Shown here piece by piece: positions 18,070 to 26,550 of a stretch of 64,000 nt of DNA. Origin of the DNA: Phycisphaerales bacterium (lineage in GTDB: Bacteria; Planctomycetota; Phycisphaerae; UBA1845; Fen-1342); the NCBI GenBank assembly GCA_016716475.1, contig JADJWG010000004.1, forward strand, positions 868,001 to 932,000, in the 5' to 3' direction. Made by a program: the position numbers and the translations under genes. The notes under the pieces were generated by a model. That model saw only the letters and a program-made list of their open reading frames with translations. It searched no databases and was not told the DNA's origin. Numbering within the stretch: the stretch's first letter is position 1; each line of letters opens with the position of its first letter.

Positions 18070-19509
18070 CTATCCGCCGTATGCCAACTGCAGGCCGCGC
18101 AGGGCCACCAGGTCGACCGCGCCTTCCCCGTTGTCGAACACGTCGCACAGGCAATCCGCGTAGGCCACCCCGGGACCCAGCATGCAGACGAGGAAGGCCC
18201 GTGCATCGAGGAACTCGACGAACCCATTGTTGTCGTAGTCATACGGCGTGGGTGGCTCCGTGGGGCCCCCCGGGGTGATGCGGTAGACTTCACCCGTGTT
18301 CGCGAGATTGCCCTGTTTGACGATGTACAGCTCCCCGCGCGCATCCTCACCGAATGACACGATCGAGTCGATGCTCAGACCACCGCCGGGTGCGAGTTCG
18401 GCCGTGCGGTCCTGTGCGACGGGGATGAACGCCCCGGCGTAGCGGAACGACCAGACCTGCCGGCTGCAAAAGTCGCCGAAGAAGTACGTACCGCGGAGGT
18501 CCGGAATGGCGCAACCGCGGTAGACGTAGCCACCCGTGATGGCGCAGCGGAAAGGATTGCCGCCGCGGGCGTACTCGTGGATCGGCTCGGTGAAGGGCGT
18601 CTGTGAGCAGTCCCCGGAAGTGTTGAAGTTGTGCGCGCCTTCACGGCAGCGCCAGCCATAATTCTCGCCCCCCGGGCTCTCGGCCGGCTGAAAGTTCACT
18701 TCCTCCCAGGACGCCTGGCCGACGTCGGCGATGTAGAGATCACCGGTGAGGCGGTCAAAACTGGGTCGCCAGGGGTTGCGCAGGCCGAACGACCAGATTT
18801 CGTGATCGCCGGTCAGGCCCACGAAGGGATTGGTCGCAGGGATGGCGTAGTTGCGGTTTGGATCGGCAGGAAAATCGTCGCCGTCGACGTCGATGCGCAA
18901 CATCTTGCCGAGCAGGTTGTTGGTGATGTCCTGCGAGTTGCCGACTCCCGGTGTATGGCCGGCGTCCGTGTCACCGCTGCCACCGCCGTCGCCGGTTGCG
19001 ATGTAGAGGTAGCCGTCGTGGGGGCCGAAGTCGAGCCAACCGCCGTTGTGGTTGGCCTGCGGCTGGGCAATGGTCAGAAGCAGGGTGGCGCTGCCGGGGT
19101 CGGCGATGTTGGGATTCGCAGAGACGGTGTAGCGGGCGACGACGGTGCTGCCGGCGTTGTTGGTGTAGTTGACGTAGAACCAGCCGTTGCCGGCATAGTT
19201 CGGGTGAAAAGCGAGGCCGAGCAGGCCCTGCTCGCTGTTGTTCGTTGTACCCCCGCCGACGAGAGGATCGATGTTGAGGAAGGGCGTGCCGAGGAGCACG
19301 CCGCTGCCAAGATCCAGGATCTTGATGACGCCGGCCTTCTCGACGATGAAGAGGCGATTGTCATCGCCCGGCGGGGCCGTCACATAGATCGGTCGGTTGA
19401 GGCCGGTTGCCACGCGCACCGTGGTAAGGGGCGTGGCGGCGTGAACGATGGACGTGGCCAGCAGCGCACCACAAAGAGCAATCAACAGTGTCGTAGGACT
19501 GGGCTTCAT
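18070..19509 (-). CDS. Secreted PQQ sugar/sorbosone-dehydrogenase-like beta-propeller
   Basis: 479 residues from the ATG at 19509, which follows GGAG; the frame runs further 5' without protein-like content. After a signal peptide (to about 24) come hallmarks of the GSDH/HHIP-type propeller: NRPIYVTAPPGDDNRLFIVE, EQGLLGLAFHP, LYIATGDGGG, LLGKMLRIDVDG, GLRNPWRPSFD and LYIADVGQ. The C-terminus has a dockerin-like pair, YDYDNNGFVEFLDARAF and FDNGEGAVDLVALRGL. It may oxidise sugars outside the cytoplasm with PQQ, though many relatives have unknown activity. Confidence 0.85.
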   Translation of the reverse strand: MKPSPTTLLIALCGALLATSIVHAATPLTTVRVATGLNRPIYVTAPPGDDNRLFIVEKAGVIKILDLGSGVLLGTPFLNIDPLVGGGTTNNSEQGLLGLAFHPNYAGNGWFYVNYTNNAGSTVVARYTVSANPNIADPGSATLLLTIAQPQANHNGGWLDFGPHDGYLYIATGDGGGSGDTDAGHTPGVGNSQDITNNLLGKMLRIDVDGDDFPADPNRNYAIPATNPFVGLTGDHEIWSFGLRNPWRPSFDRLTGDLYIADVGQASWEEVNFQPAESPGGENYGWRCREGAHNFNTSGDCSQTPFTEPIHEYARGGNPFRCAITGGYVYRGCAIPDLRGTYFFGDFCSRQVWSFRYAGAFIPVAQDRTAELAPGGGLSIDSIVSFGEDARGELYIVKQGNLANTGEVYRITPGGPTEPPTPYDYDNNGFVEFLDARAFLVCMLGPGVAYADCLCDVFDNGEGAVDLVALRGLQLAYGG

Positions 19510-19780
19510 CTCACGCTCCAATGGGATAGGTATGGTTGCAGGGCGCGTCGTGCCGCGCAGACTGCACACGCTTCCGGCTTCGGCCGGGGAATTGTAGGCC
19601 GGTCCGGTGCGCTGTGCCGGTTCACCGCAGCGAAAGTCACACGCGCAATTTCTTCGCCGCGCGGAGCGTGCCTGGCGGGCCCGGTGCAGCGCTCCCGGTT
19701 GACGGTCCCGGCGTCGTCGGGTACTTCCTTCCGATGGAGTTCCGCTGAAGTTCCCGCTGACCGCAAGCAGGCGATCCCAC

Positions 19781-21334
19781 GTGCCCCCTTCCGCCGAAAA
19801 CACGACCGCGCCAGACACGGTGTCGCGCCCATCGCCGGCCCTGCCCATCATCCTCTTGCTCGTGGCTGCGTATGCCGCCGCAATCTATCTGCCCTTTCTC
19901 GGCACCGGCCGGATGCTGACTTCGCACGAGGGGATGGTCGCGCACCCGGCGCTGAGGATTCTGTCGGACGGGGTGTGGATCGTGCCGCCGTACGCGGCCG
20001 GTCACTGGCTGGACAAGCAGCCACTGGTCAACTGGCTCGCGGCAGTTTGTTTTGCTGTGGCCGGCGGTTTCAGTGAGTTTGCCGCGCGGTTGCCGGCGGC
20101 GCTGAGTGCCATCTTGCTGTGCCTGCTGGTGACGGTGGTGGCTGCACGGTTCGAAACGCGGCGGGCGGCGCTGCTGGCGGGGCTGGCGCAGGCCTCGATG
20201 GTGTACCTGTACATGCAGGGGCGGCTCGGCGAAGTCGATACCACTTTCGCGCTGCTGGTCACGGCGGCGCATTTCGTACTGCTGTGGCACTGGGGGAAGG
20301 GCACGTGGCACCTGCCGTGGAAGGCCGCGGTGCTGTTTCACGTTGTGCTCGCGTTAGCCGTTCTGACGAAGGGCTTTCTCGCGGTCGTCCTGGTGGGGCT
20401 CACCATTCTCGCACTGTGCTGGCTTGCCCAGACGTGGCAGCCGCTGCGCGTTGTCGTGGTGACACCGGCGGTGCTGCTGTTCGTGCTGATTGCGGGCGGC
20501 TGGCACCTGGCGGCCTACCTGGCGGTGGGCCAGGAAGCGCTCGACCAGTGGCGGTACAACTCGGTGCTGCGATTTTTCGGGCTTCATCACCTGCAGCCGA
20601 AGACCTTCTTCCTGTATTTGTACACCGTTCCTTGGATGGTGCTGCCGTGCGGAGCCGCACTGGTGATCGCCGCGCCGCGTCTGCGGCGCGCCGCCCGCGC
20701 GCCGGATGGGTACGTGGACCGCTTTGTCTGGGCCGCCTTCTTCGCCGGCATGCTGTTCCTGATGCTCTCGTTTCACAAGGCCAAGCACTACGTGGTGCCG
20801 GTGTTGCCGGTGCTGACCCTCCTGATTGGGCGCGTGCTCGATTGGCACGTCGAGATCAAGGGGCGCGCCGCGCAGGTGTTCTACGCCAGCGTGTTCTCGG
20901 TCGCCCTGCTCGCGTTCGGACTCGTCAGTGGCGTGGTGATGCCGGCACGTGATCACCGCCGCCCCACGGTGGAGTTTGCGCAGCGCGTGACGGGTGATTT
21001 GCCGGCCGACGCAGTGCTGCTCGTGACGGGGTTGGGGCAGCACGCGGTCTATCCGTACCTTGCGCATCCACGGATCGTCTACGCGGATGAGCCCGAAGCC
21101 ATTCGGCGCCTCATTGCCGAACGGGGCGGCGCACCGCTTTGGGCGTTGACGGTGCAGAAGCGCATGCCGGATGCCGAGAAGCTCGGGCTGCAATTCGAGG
21201 AGTTGGCGCGGGAGGAGCCCCGGCGCAAACTCAACCCGGGCGACGAGCTGGTGTTCGGGCGATTGCTCGGGTTCGTCGCGTCGGGCCACCGCAGCCAGCC
21301 GACGACGGCGAAAGACGATGCCGCCTCACCGTAG
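19781..21334 (+). CDS. GT39/ArnT-like membrane glycosyltransferase
   Basis: 517 residues from a GTG. About ten membrane helices are visible. The first loop contains TSHEGMVAHPAL (acidic, His-bearing, as in the PMT/ArnT catalytic loop), and a later loop has GRLGEVDTTFALL, matching the conserved acidic motif of polyprenyl-phosphate-dependent transferases. The soluble C-terminal part (from about 395) is periplasmic. Such enzymes move a sugar from a lipid carrier onto protein or lipid. No neighbouring partner fixes the acceptor. Confidence 0.8.
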   Translation: MPPSAENTTAPDTVSRPSPALPIILLLVAAYAAAIYLPFLGTGRMLTSHEGMVAHPALRILSDGVWIVPPYAAGHWLDKQPLVNWLAAVCFAVAGGFSEFAARLPAALSAILLCLLVTVVAARFETRRAALLAGLAQASMVYLYMQGRLGEVDTTFALLVTAAHFVLLWHWGKGTWHLPWKAAVLFHVVLALAVLTKGFLAVVLVGLTILALCWLAQTWQPLRVVVVTPAVLLFVLIAGGWHLAAYLAVGQEALDQWRYNSVLRFFGLHHLQPKTFFLYLYTVPWMVLPCGAALVIAAPRLRRAARAPDGYVDRFVWAAFFAGMLFLMLSFHKAKHYVVPVLPVLTLLIGRVLDWHVEIKGRAAQVFYASVFSVALLAFGLVSGVVMPARDHRRPTVEFAQRVTGDLPADAVLLVTGLGQHAVYPYLAHPRIVYADEPEAIRRLIAERGGAPLWALTVQKRMPDAEKLGLQFEELAREEPRRKLNPGDELVFGRLLGFVASGHRSQPTTAKDDAASP

Positions 21335-21523
21335 CGGAGTGCGCAGCGCTTCTCGGCCGGTTGTCCGCTTGGCGCCACGTTCGGATCGCTGCACTCGAAG
21401 TTGAGGGCGCTGCGTGCCAGGGCCGCCAGCACAGGGAGGGGCGCGGCCGTTCCACTCTTTCTCCCGAATTGGAAGTGCAACAGGCCGGGCTTCGGCTATC
21501 CTTAGGGCGGAGAGGGCGTGTCC

Positions 21524-21778
21524 ATGTTGCGGCTCTTCGCGTTTCCAACCATCTTCGTCGTCCTGTTCACGCTCGGTCTGCTGCTGATCGTGGTGGGCCT
21601 GATGTTGGGACGTGGTCGGTGCGTTCGCCGGCCGATGTTGCCGGTAGCGCCGCGGCCCGCGGAGCGCGTCTGTCCGGCATGCAGGCATGTGAACGTGGAA
21701 GCGGCGCGGTTTTGCGGCCACTGTGGGCATGGCCTTGTGGTGGATGATTCCTCGACTGACTCACGAAAAGGAGATTGA
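21524..21778 (+). CDS. Small membrane protein with zinc ribbon, leader of SPFH operon
   Basis: 84 residues from the ATG at 21524 (GGAGAGG 8 bases upstream; a GTG two codons earlier is too close). One membrane helix (about 5-27) is followed by a ribbon VCPACRHVN...FCGHCGHGL. Its stop lies 2 bases before the start of the next gene, so the three genes at 21524-25100 form a unit. Role unknown; small zinc-ribbon membrane proteins often serve as adaptors. Confidence 0.7.
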   Translation: MLRLFAFPTIFVVLFTLGLLLIVVGLMLGRGRCVRRPMLPVAPRPAERVCPACRHVNVEAARFCGHCGHGLVVDDSSTDSRKGD

Positions 21779-21780
21779 AT

Positions 21781-23451
21781 ATGGCGTCCCCTCCTTCCTA
21801 CGACGACCGCCCGCCACGGCGTCCGCAGGTGCATCAGCCGCCGCCGTTCCGGATCAGTCCCCTCTGGCTGGGGGTCCTGGTGCTGCCGATTCTCGCGGTG
21901 CTGGGTGTAAGCTACTGGTGGTTTGGCATGCGCATCGAAGTGCCGCCGAATCATGTCCTGGTGCTTACCCGCAACATCGGCGAGAACATCGAGACGAGAA
22001 TCGAGTCCGCCGAGGGCGAGGGCCCGCAGGGCGCTGCCTCGTTCGTTGGCGGACCGACCACCCAGCTCGTGCTGTACCCGGGGCTGCTCGCGGCGCTTGG
22101 CGAGGCGCCGGGTTCGGCGCGGTTCAAGGGTGTGCAATACGAGGTGCTGGAGGAAGGGCGCCACTTCCGCGATCCGTTTCTTTGGCGGCGCGAGATTCGA
22201 CCGGCCGTCATCATCGAACAGGGTGAAGTCGGCGTGAAAGTGCGGCGCTACGGGCGTCCGCTGCCGGTGGGCAAGGTTGTGGCGACCGAGCCGGATGAGC
22301 GTGGGCCACTGGCCGAGGTTCTCATGCCGGGCCGCTACAATCTGAACCCATACGCGTACCAAATCGTGCGCGTAGCCCCGATCACGGTACCACTCGGTTA
22401 CGTGGGCGTGCAGACGCTCTACCACGGCGCCGACCCGGTGTCGCCGAACCAGTTCGTGGTGAACACCGGAGAGCGCGGCGTCCAACCGGATGTGCTCCCG
22501 CCCGGTCTGTATTACAACAATCCTTACGTCCGCCGGATCGATCTGGTCGATGTGCGCAGTCACACGCTGGACCTGCGCGGTAACGACGCGATCCGTTTTC
22601 CATCGTCGGACAGCTTCGACATCATCATCGAGACGACCGTCGAATATGCCATCAGCCAGGACCGCGCGGCCTACGTGACTGTCGCGATCGGTACACACGA
22701 GGACATCGAGGAGAAGCTGATCCTACCGCATGCCCGCTCGCTCTCGCGCATCGAGGGCTCCAAGCTGCTGGCCAAGCAGTTCATCTCGGGTGAGTCGCGG
22801 CTGGTCTTCCAGGACGCTTTCTTCGAGGGTTTGCGCGACCAGTGCAACAAGCAGGGGATTGAGATTCGTGCCACGCTGATCCGGCGCATCGAGCCCCCGG
22901 CGGAAATCGCCAACCCCATCAGTGACCGGCAGATCGCCGAACAACAGATCGCCCAGTACGGCAAGGAGATCGAGGCGGCCGAATCGCAGGCCCGGTTGGT
23001 CGAGCAGACGGAGCTCCAGAAGCAGAACCAGGCGCTCGGTGCGGCCAATCGCGATGTCGTTACGATGATCGTCGATGCGCAGCAGCGCAAAGCCGTTGCC
23101 CTGACCGAGGCCAACAAGCGGCTCGAGGTGGCGCGCCTGCGGCTCGCGGCGGCGGAGGAACAGGCCACCGCGACGCTCGCACGCGGCCGCGCTGCGGCGG
23201 AAATTGTGCTGCTGCAATACCAGGCCGAGGCGGAACCGCTGCGCTCGGCGGTCGCGGCTTTCGGGGGTGGCCATACGTACGCGCAGTATTTCTTCTACGA
23301 GAAGTTGGCGCCAGCTCTCAAGTCGGTCCTGGCCAGTACGGACGGTCCGTTTGCCGATGTGTTCCGGGCCTTGGGGGATGTTTCTCCCGGGGCGACGCCG
23401 GTCCCGCGGCTCGAGCCCGCGGCCGCAGTGATGACGGGAGGTGCTGAATGA
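21781..23451 (+). CDS. SPFH/band 7 protein with triple N-terminal repeat modules
   Basis: 556 residues; AAGGAGA precedes the ATG. A proline-rich start and one helix (about 27-48) are followed by three related beta modules (about 55-140, 148-200 and 206-257), the last two closing with LMPGRYNLNPYAYQIVRV and LPPGLYYNNPYVRRIDLV. Then come an SPFH domain (about 265-400, FDIIIETTVEYAI) and a coiled coil (about 395-490, QIAEQQIAQYGKEIEAAES). It overlaps the following paralogue by 4 bases, suggesting a hetero-oligomer like HflK/HflC or prohibitins. The extra modules are not part of usual flotillins. Confidence 0.8.
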   Translation: MASPPSYDDRPPRRPQVHQPPPFRISPLWLGVLVLPILAVLGVSYWWFGMRIEVPPNHVLVLTRNIGENIETRIESAEGEGPQGAASFVGGPTTQLVLYPGLLAALGEAPGSARFKGVQYEVLEEGRHFRDPFLWRREIRPAVIIEQGEVGVKVRRYGRPLPVGKVVATEPDERGPLAEVLMPGRYNLNPYAYQIVRVAPITVPLGYVGVQTLYHGADPVSPNQFVVNTGERGVQPDVLPPGLYYNNPYVRRIDLVDVRSHTLDLRGNDAIRFPSSDSFDIIIETTVEYAISQDRAAYVTVAIGTHEDIEEKLILPHARSLSRIEGSKLLAKQFISGESRLVFQDAFFEGLRDQCNKQGIEIRATLIRRIEPPAEIANPISDRQIAEQQIAQYGKEIEAAESQARLVEQTELQKQNQALGAANRDVVTMIVDAQQRKAVALTEANKRLEVARLRLAAAEEQATATLARGRAAAEIVLLQYQAEAEPLRSAVAAFGGGHTYAQYFFYEKLAPALKSVLASTDGPFADVFRALGDVSPGATPVPRLEPAAAVMTGGAE

Positions 23452-25100
23452 TGCGCATCCTCAGCAGTGTGCTCGGGGCGGTGATCGTGGTGTCTGCGCT
23501 GCTGCTCGCCTTCCTGTGGTCACAGTGCCACGTCTACGTGGGACCGGACCAGGCCCTCGTATTGACCCGCAAGAGCGGTGCTCCGCTACCCCCGGGGCAG
23601 TTGATCGCTGAACGGGGGGAACGCGGGATTCAACGCGAGGTGCGTGGGCCGGGAAGGCACTTCTTCCTGCCGTGGAACTGGGAGTGGGAGCACGTGCCGG
23701 TGATTCACATTCCGGCCGGCACCCCGGCGACCTGGCGTGAGGTCTGGCACCGCGGGACGCCCGATCACGGCGTGCCGCAGATGACGGGGGAGTGGCCGCA
23801 GGTCGGGATCGTGACCACGCTGGTCGGCAAACAGTGGGATGAACCATCGGAAGTCGTGGCCCCCGGCTACCGCGGGATTCAGCGCCGGGTGTTGACACCG
23901 GGCACGTACCGTCTCAACCCGTACGTGTACGAGGTGGAGACGGTCCCGGCCGTGGTGGTCCCCCTGGGCTGCGTGGGAGTGGTGACGTCGCAACTCGGCG
24001 AGATGCCCGGCAGCGAGGAGATCGAGGAGGTTGTGATCGGTCCGGACGGCGAACAGTTGCGCAAGGAACGGCGGTTTGTGCAGCGGCTCGCGCAGGAGGG
24101 ACAGCGTGGTGTTCTCGAGTACGTCTTGCAGCCCGGCATCTATTACCTCAACCCGCGGGTCTACAAAGTCGACATCGTGCAGATCGGATACAACCAGATC
24201 ACACAGTTGCGCACCGAGGACACGACCACCAACATCGACTTCCCTTCAGAGGACGGTTTCACGATCGGAGTCGAGGTGACCGTCGTCTGGGGTCGCCAGC
24301 CGAAGTACACGCCCGGCATGATCAGCCGGCTTGGTGACGTCGAGCGGATCCGCGAGATCATTCTCGGCCAGATGCGCAGCATCTGCCGCAGCGTGGGATC
24401 GCGCTACAAGAGCACCGACTTCATCCAGGGTATCAAGCGCGAGCAGTACCAGCAGACTGTGACCGAAACACTGCAGCAGGTCCTGCGGGAGCGCAACATT
24501 GAGATCCTCATTGCGCTGATCCAGAACATCGAGGTGCGCGGCGGTTCGGTGCCGGGCGCAGAAGGACTCGACCTCAAGAAGACGATCCAGCGCGGCTTCA
24601 TTGCCGCCGAGGAGAATCTCACCAAGCAGGCCCAGCGCGAGACGGCGTCCGTGCGAGCCGAGCTGGAAACCGCCAAGGCCGACGTCGAGGTCGCCCGCGA
24701 GCAGATCAGCGCGGAGACGCGCAAGAAGGTTGCGGAGCTGATGGCCGAAGCGCGCAAGAAGTCGGAGGAAATCGATGCGCAGCGCGATTTCGAGGTCGCC
24801 CAGATTGAGCGCCAGATCGCCGAGATCGAGGCCGAGATGGCGCTCGTGCTCGGCCGGGCCGACACGGACGTCGAGCGGCTGAAGAACCAGGCCGACGCCG
24901 ACGGCAAACGGCTGATGATTCAGGCCTTCGGCGACGGTCGCGCGTACAACCTCTACCAGTTCGCGCAGAACTTCGCGCCCGAGAGCGTGCGGCTCATCTT
25001 TGCGGGTGAGGGTACGTTCTGGACCGACCTGACACGGATGCAGGATGCCGCTGCCGCGGAACTGCTGCGGGCGCGTCCCGTGCCCGAAGGCGGGCGCTAA
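23448..25100 (+). CDS. Second SPFH/band 7 protein with triple repeat modules
   Basis: 550 residues, overlapping the previous gene at ATGA. One helix (about 8-25) leads to three modules (about 31-90, 117-171 and 174-245); two close with LTPGTYRLNPYVYEVETV and LQPGIYYLNPRVYKVDIV. The SPFH domain follows (FTIGVEVTVVWGRQP...ILIALIQNIEV), then a Glu/Lys-rich coiled coil (about 390-490). It is a paralogue of the gene before it with the same architecture. Expected to form a membrane-anchored ring or shell with it; function unknown. Confidence 0.8.
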   Translation: MMRILSSVLGAVIVVSALLLAFLWSQCHVYVGPDQALVLTRKSGAPLPPGQLIAERGERGIQREVRGPGRHFFLPWNWEWEHVPVIHIPAGTPATWREVWHRGTPDHGVPQMTGEWPQVGIVTTLVGKQWDEPSEVVAPGYRGIQRRVLTPGTYRLNPYVYEVETVPAVVVPLGCVGVVTSQLGEMPGSEEIEEVVIGPDGEQLRKERRFVQRLAQEGQRGVLEYVLQPGIYYLNPRVYKVDIVQIGYNQITQLRTEDTTTNIDFPSEDGFTIGVEVTVVWGRQPKYTPGMISRLGDVERIREIILGQMRSICRSVGSRYKSTDFIQGIKREQYQQTVTETLQQVLRERNIEILIALIQNIEVRGGSVPGAEGLDLKKTIQRGFIAAEENLTKQAQRETASVRAELETAKADVEVAREQISAETRKKVAELMAEARKKSEEIDAQRDFEVAQIERQIAEIEAEMALVLGRADTDVERLKNQADADGKRLMIQAFGDGRAYNLYQFAQNFAPESVRLIFAGEGTFWTDLTRMQDAAAAELLRARPVPEGGR

Positions 25101-25133
25101 GGCCGGAAGCGGGTGCCTGGGTGCCCATTTGCC

Positions 25134-25168
25134 GCGGGTGGCTGCGCTGTTGGGGTGCAGCCACCCGC
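25134..25168. terminator. 12-bp perfect hairpin between convergent genes
   Basis: GCGGGTGGCTGC at 25134-25145 pairs perfectly with GCAGCCACCCGC at 25157-25168 across an 11-base loop. It lies between the end of the SPFH operon (25100) and the end of the convergent kbl gene (25187). There is no T-run, so it may be a rho-independent-like bidirectional block or an mRNA 3'-end stabiliser rather than a classical terminator. Confidence 0.6.
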
Positions 25169-25186
25169 GCTGCGTTCGGGCTGGCG

Positions 25187-26380
25187 CTACGCGTGCCGGG
25201 CCGCGGGGAACTTCTCCGCCACGCGCCGGATCGCCGTGAGCGCAAAGTCGATGTCGGCGAAATCGTGGCCGGCACTGATCTGACAGCGCAGCCGGGCTTC
25301 GCCGCGCGGCACCACGGGAAAGCCAAAGCCGCTCACGAAAACGCCCTCGTTGAGGAGCGCCTGCTGCATCTGAATAGCGGTCGGGGTTTCGCCGACGATG
25401 ATCGGCACGATCGGGGTGATCCCGGGAATCGAGTGGAGTCCCAGTTCGGCGATGCCCGCACGGAAGCGCTGGGTGTTGGCGCGCAGCCGATCCAGTCGCT
25501 GGGGCTCGGCGCGCAGCACTTCGATGGCAGCCATGGCGCCGTAGCACACGGCCGGCGGCAGTGCATTGCTGAAGAGTTGCGGGCGGGATTTCTGCACGAG
25601 GTAATCGCAGATGACCTTGGAGCCGGCCACATAACCGCCGCACGATCCGCCCAGCGCCTTGCCCAGCGTGCTCGTCTGCACGGTGTTGTGATCAATGACG
25701 CCGAAGTGCTCGGCCGTGCCGCGTCCGGTGGCGCCGAGAACGCCGGTGGCGTGCGATTCATCCACCACGAGCACCGCGTCATGGGCGTTCGCGAGCTCCT
25801 TGAGGCGTGGCAGGTCGGCGACGTCGCCCTCCATGCTGAACACACCGTCGGTGATGATGACACGGTTGCGGGCTTGGGCCCCCTTGAGCATGGTCTCGAG
25901 TTCGGCGAGATCGCCGTGCTTGTAGATGAATCGCTGCGCCTTGCTCAGGCGAATGGCGTCGATGATCGAGGCGTGATTCAGGGCATCGGTAAAAATCGCA
26001 TCTTCCGCCGAGGATGCCAGGGTGGGCATGAGGCCCACGTTGGCATCCCAGCAACTGATGAACGTAGTCGCGGCTTCGCAGCCGATGAAGTCGCAGATCT
26101 TGCGTTCGAGTTCGAGATGGCAGGTCATCGTCCCGCAGATGAAGCGGACCGAGGCCGTGCCCAGGCCGAACTTGTCGAGAGCTTCGTGGGCTGCGGCGAC
26201 CACGCGCGGATGATCCGCGAGGCCGAGGTAATTGTTGGACGAGAGCATGACGATGTCGCGCCCGTCCATGCGCGTGCGTGGTGCTTGCGGTTTCTGGAGC
26301 TCGTTGGCCTGCTTGTACTGCCCGCTCGCGCGCAGGGCTTGCAGTTCGCTCGCGAGGGTCCGTTCGAGGGTCGTCTGCAT
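25187..26380 (-). CDS. kbl: Glycine C-acetyltransferase (2-amino-3-ketobutyrate CoA ligase)
   Basis: 397 residues from the ATG at 26380 with GGAG upstream, the usual length. A class II PLP alpha-oxoamine synthase: YLGLADHP, GTASVRFICGT, the PLP-stacking DALNHASIIDAIRLS, DESHATGVLG and the PLP-lysine motif TSTLGKALGGSCGG. It cleaves 2-amino-3-oxobutyrate with CoA to glycine and acetyl-CoA in threonine breakdown. Threonine dehydrogenase, its usual partner, is not beside it. Relatives in the family include serine palmitoyltransferase and BioF, but the motif pattern fits Kbl best. Confidence 0.92.
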   Translation of the reverse strand: MQTTLERTLASELQALRASGQYKQANELQKPQAPRTRMDGRDIVMLSSNNYLGLADHPRVVAAAHEALDKFGLGTASVRFICGTMTCHLELERKICDFIGCEAATTFISCWDANVGLMPTLASSAEDAIFTDALNHASIIDAIRLSKAQRFIYKHGDLAELETMLKGAQARNRVIITDGVFSMEGDVADLPRLKELANAHDAVLVVDESHATGVLGATGRGTAEHFGVIDHNTVQTSTLGKALGGSCGGYVAGSKVICDYLVQKSRPQLFSNALPPAVCYGAMAAIEVLRAEPQRLDRLRANTQRFRAGIAELGLHSIPGITPIVPIIVGETPTAIQMQQALLNEGVFVSGFGFPVVPRGEARLRCQISAGHDFADIDFALTAIRRVAEKFPAARHA

Positions 26381-26550
26381 CGGGTTCTCCGGCGCTGGGT
26401 ACACGGCGCCCGTGCGTGCCCGGCCTTCAGAATGCTGGGAACCGGGGGCGCAGCGCACGGCAGCGCTGGATGGCATGATATCGCCGGGGCCCCTGTGTGC
26501 CACGGTAGCGCGCGGGCCGGGACCGCGCGGCTCCCCGCAGCCCGCTGGCC

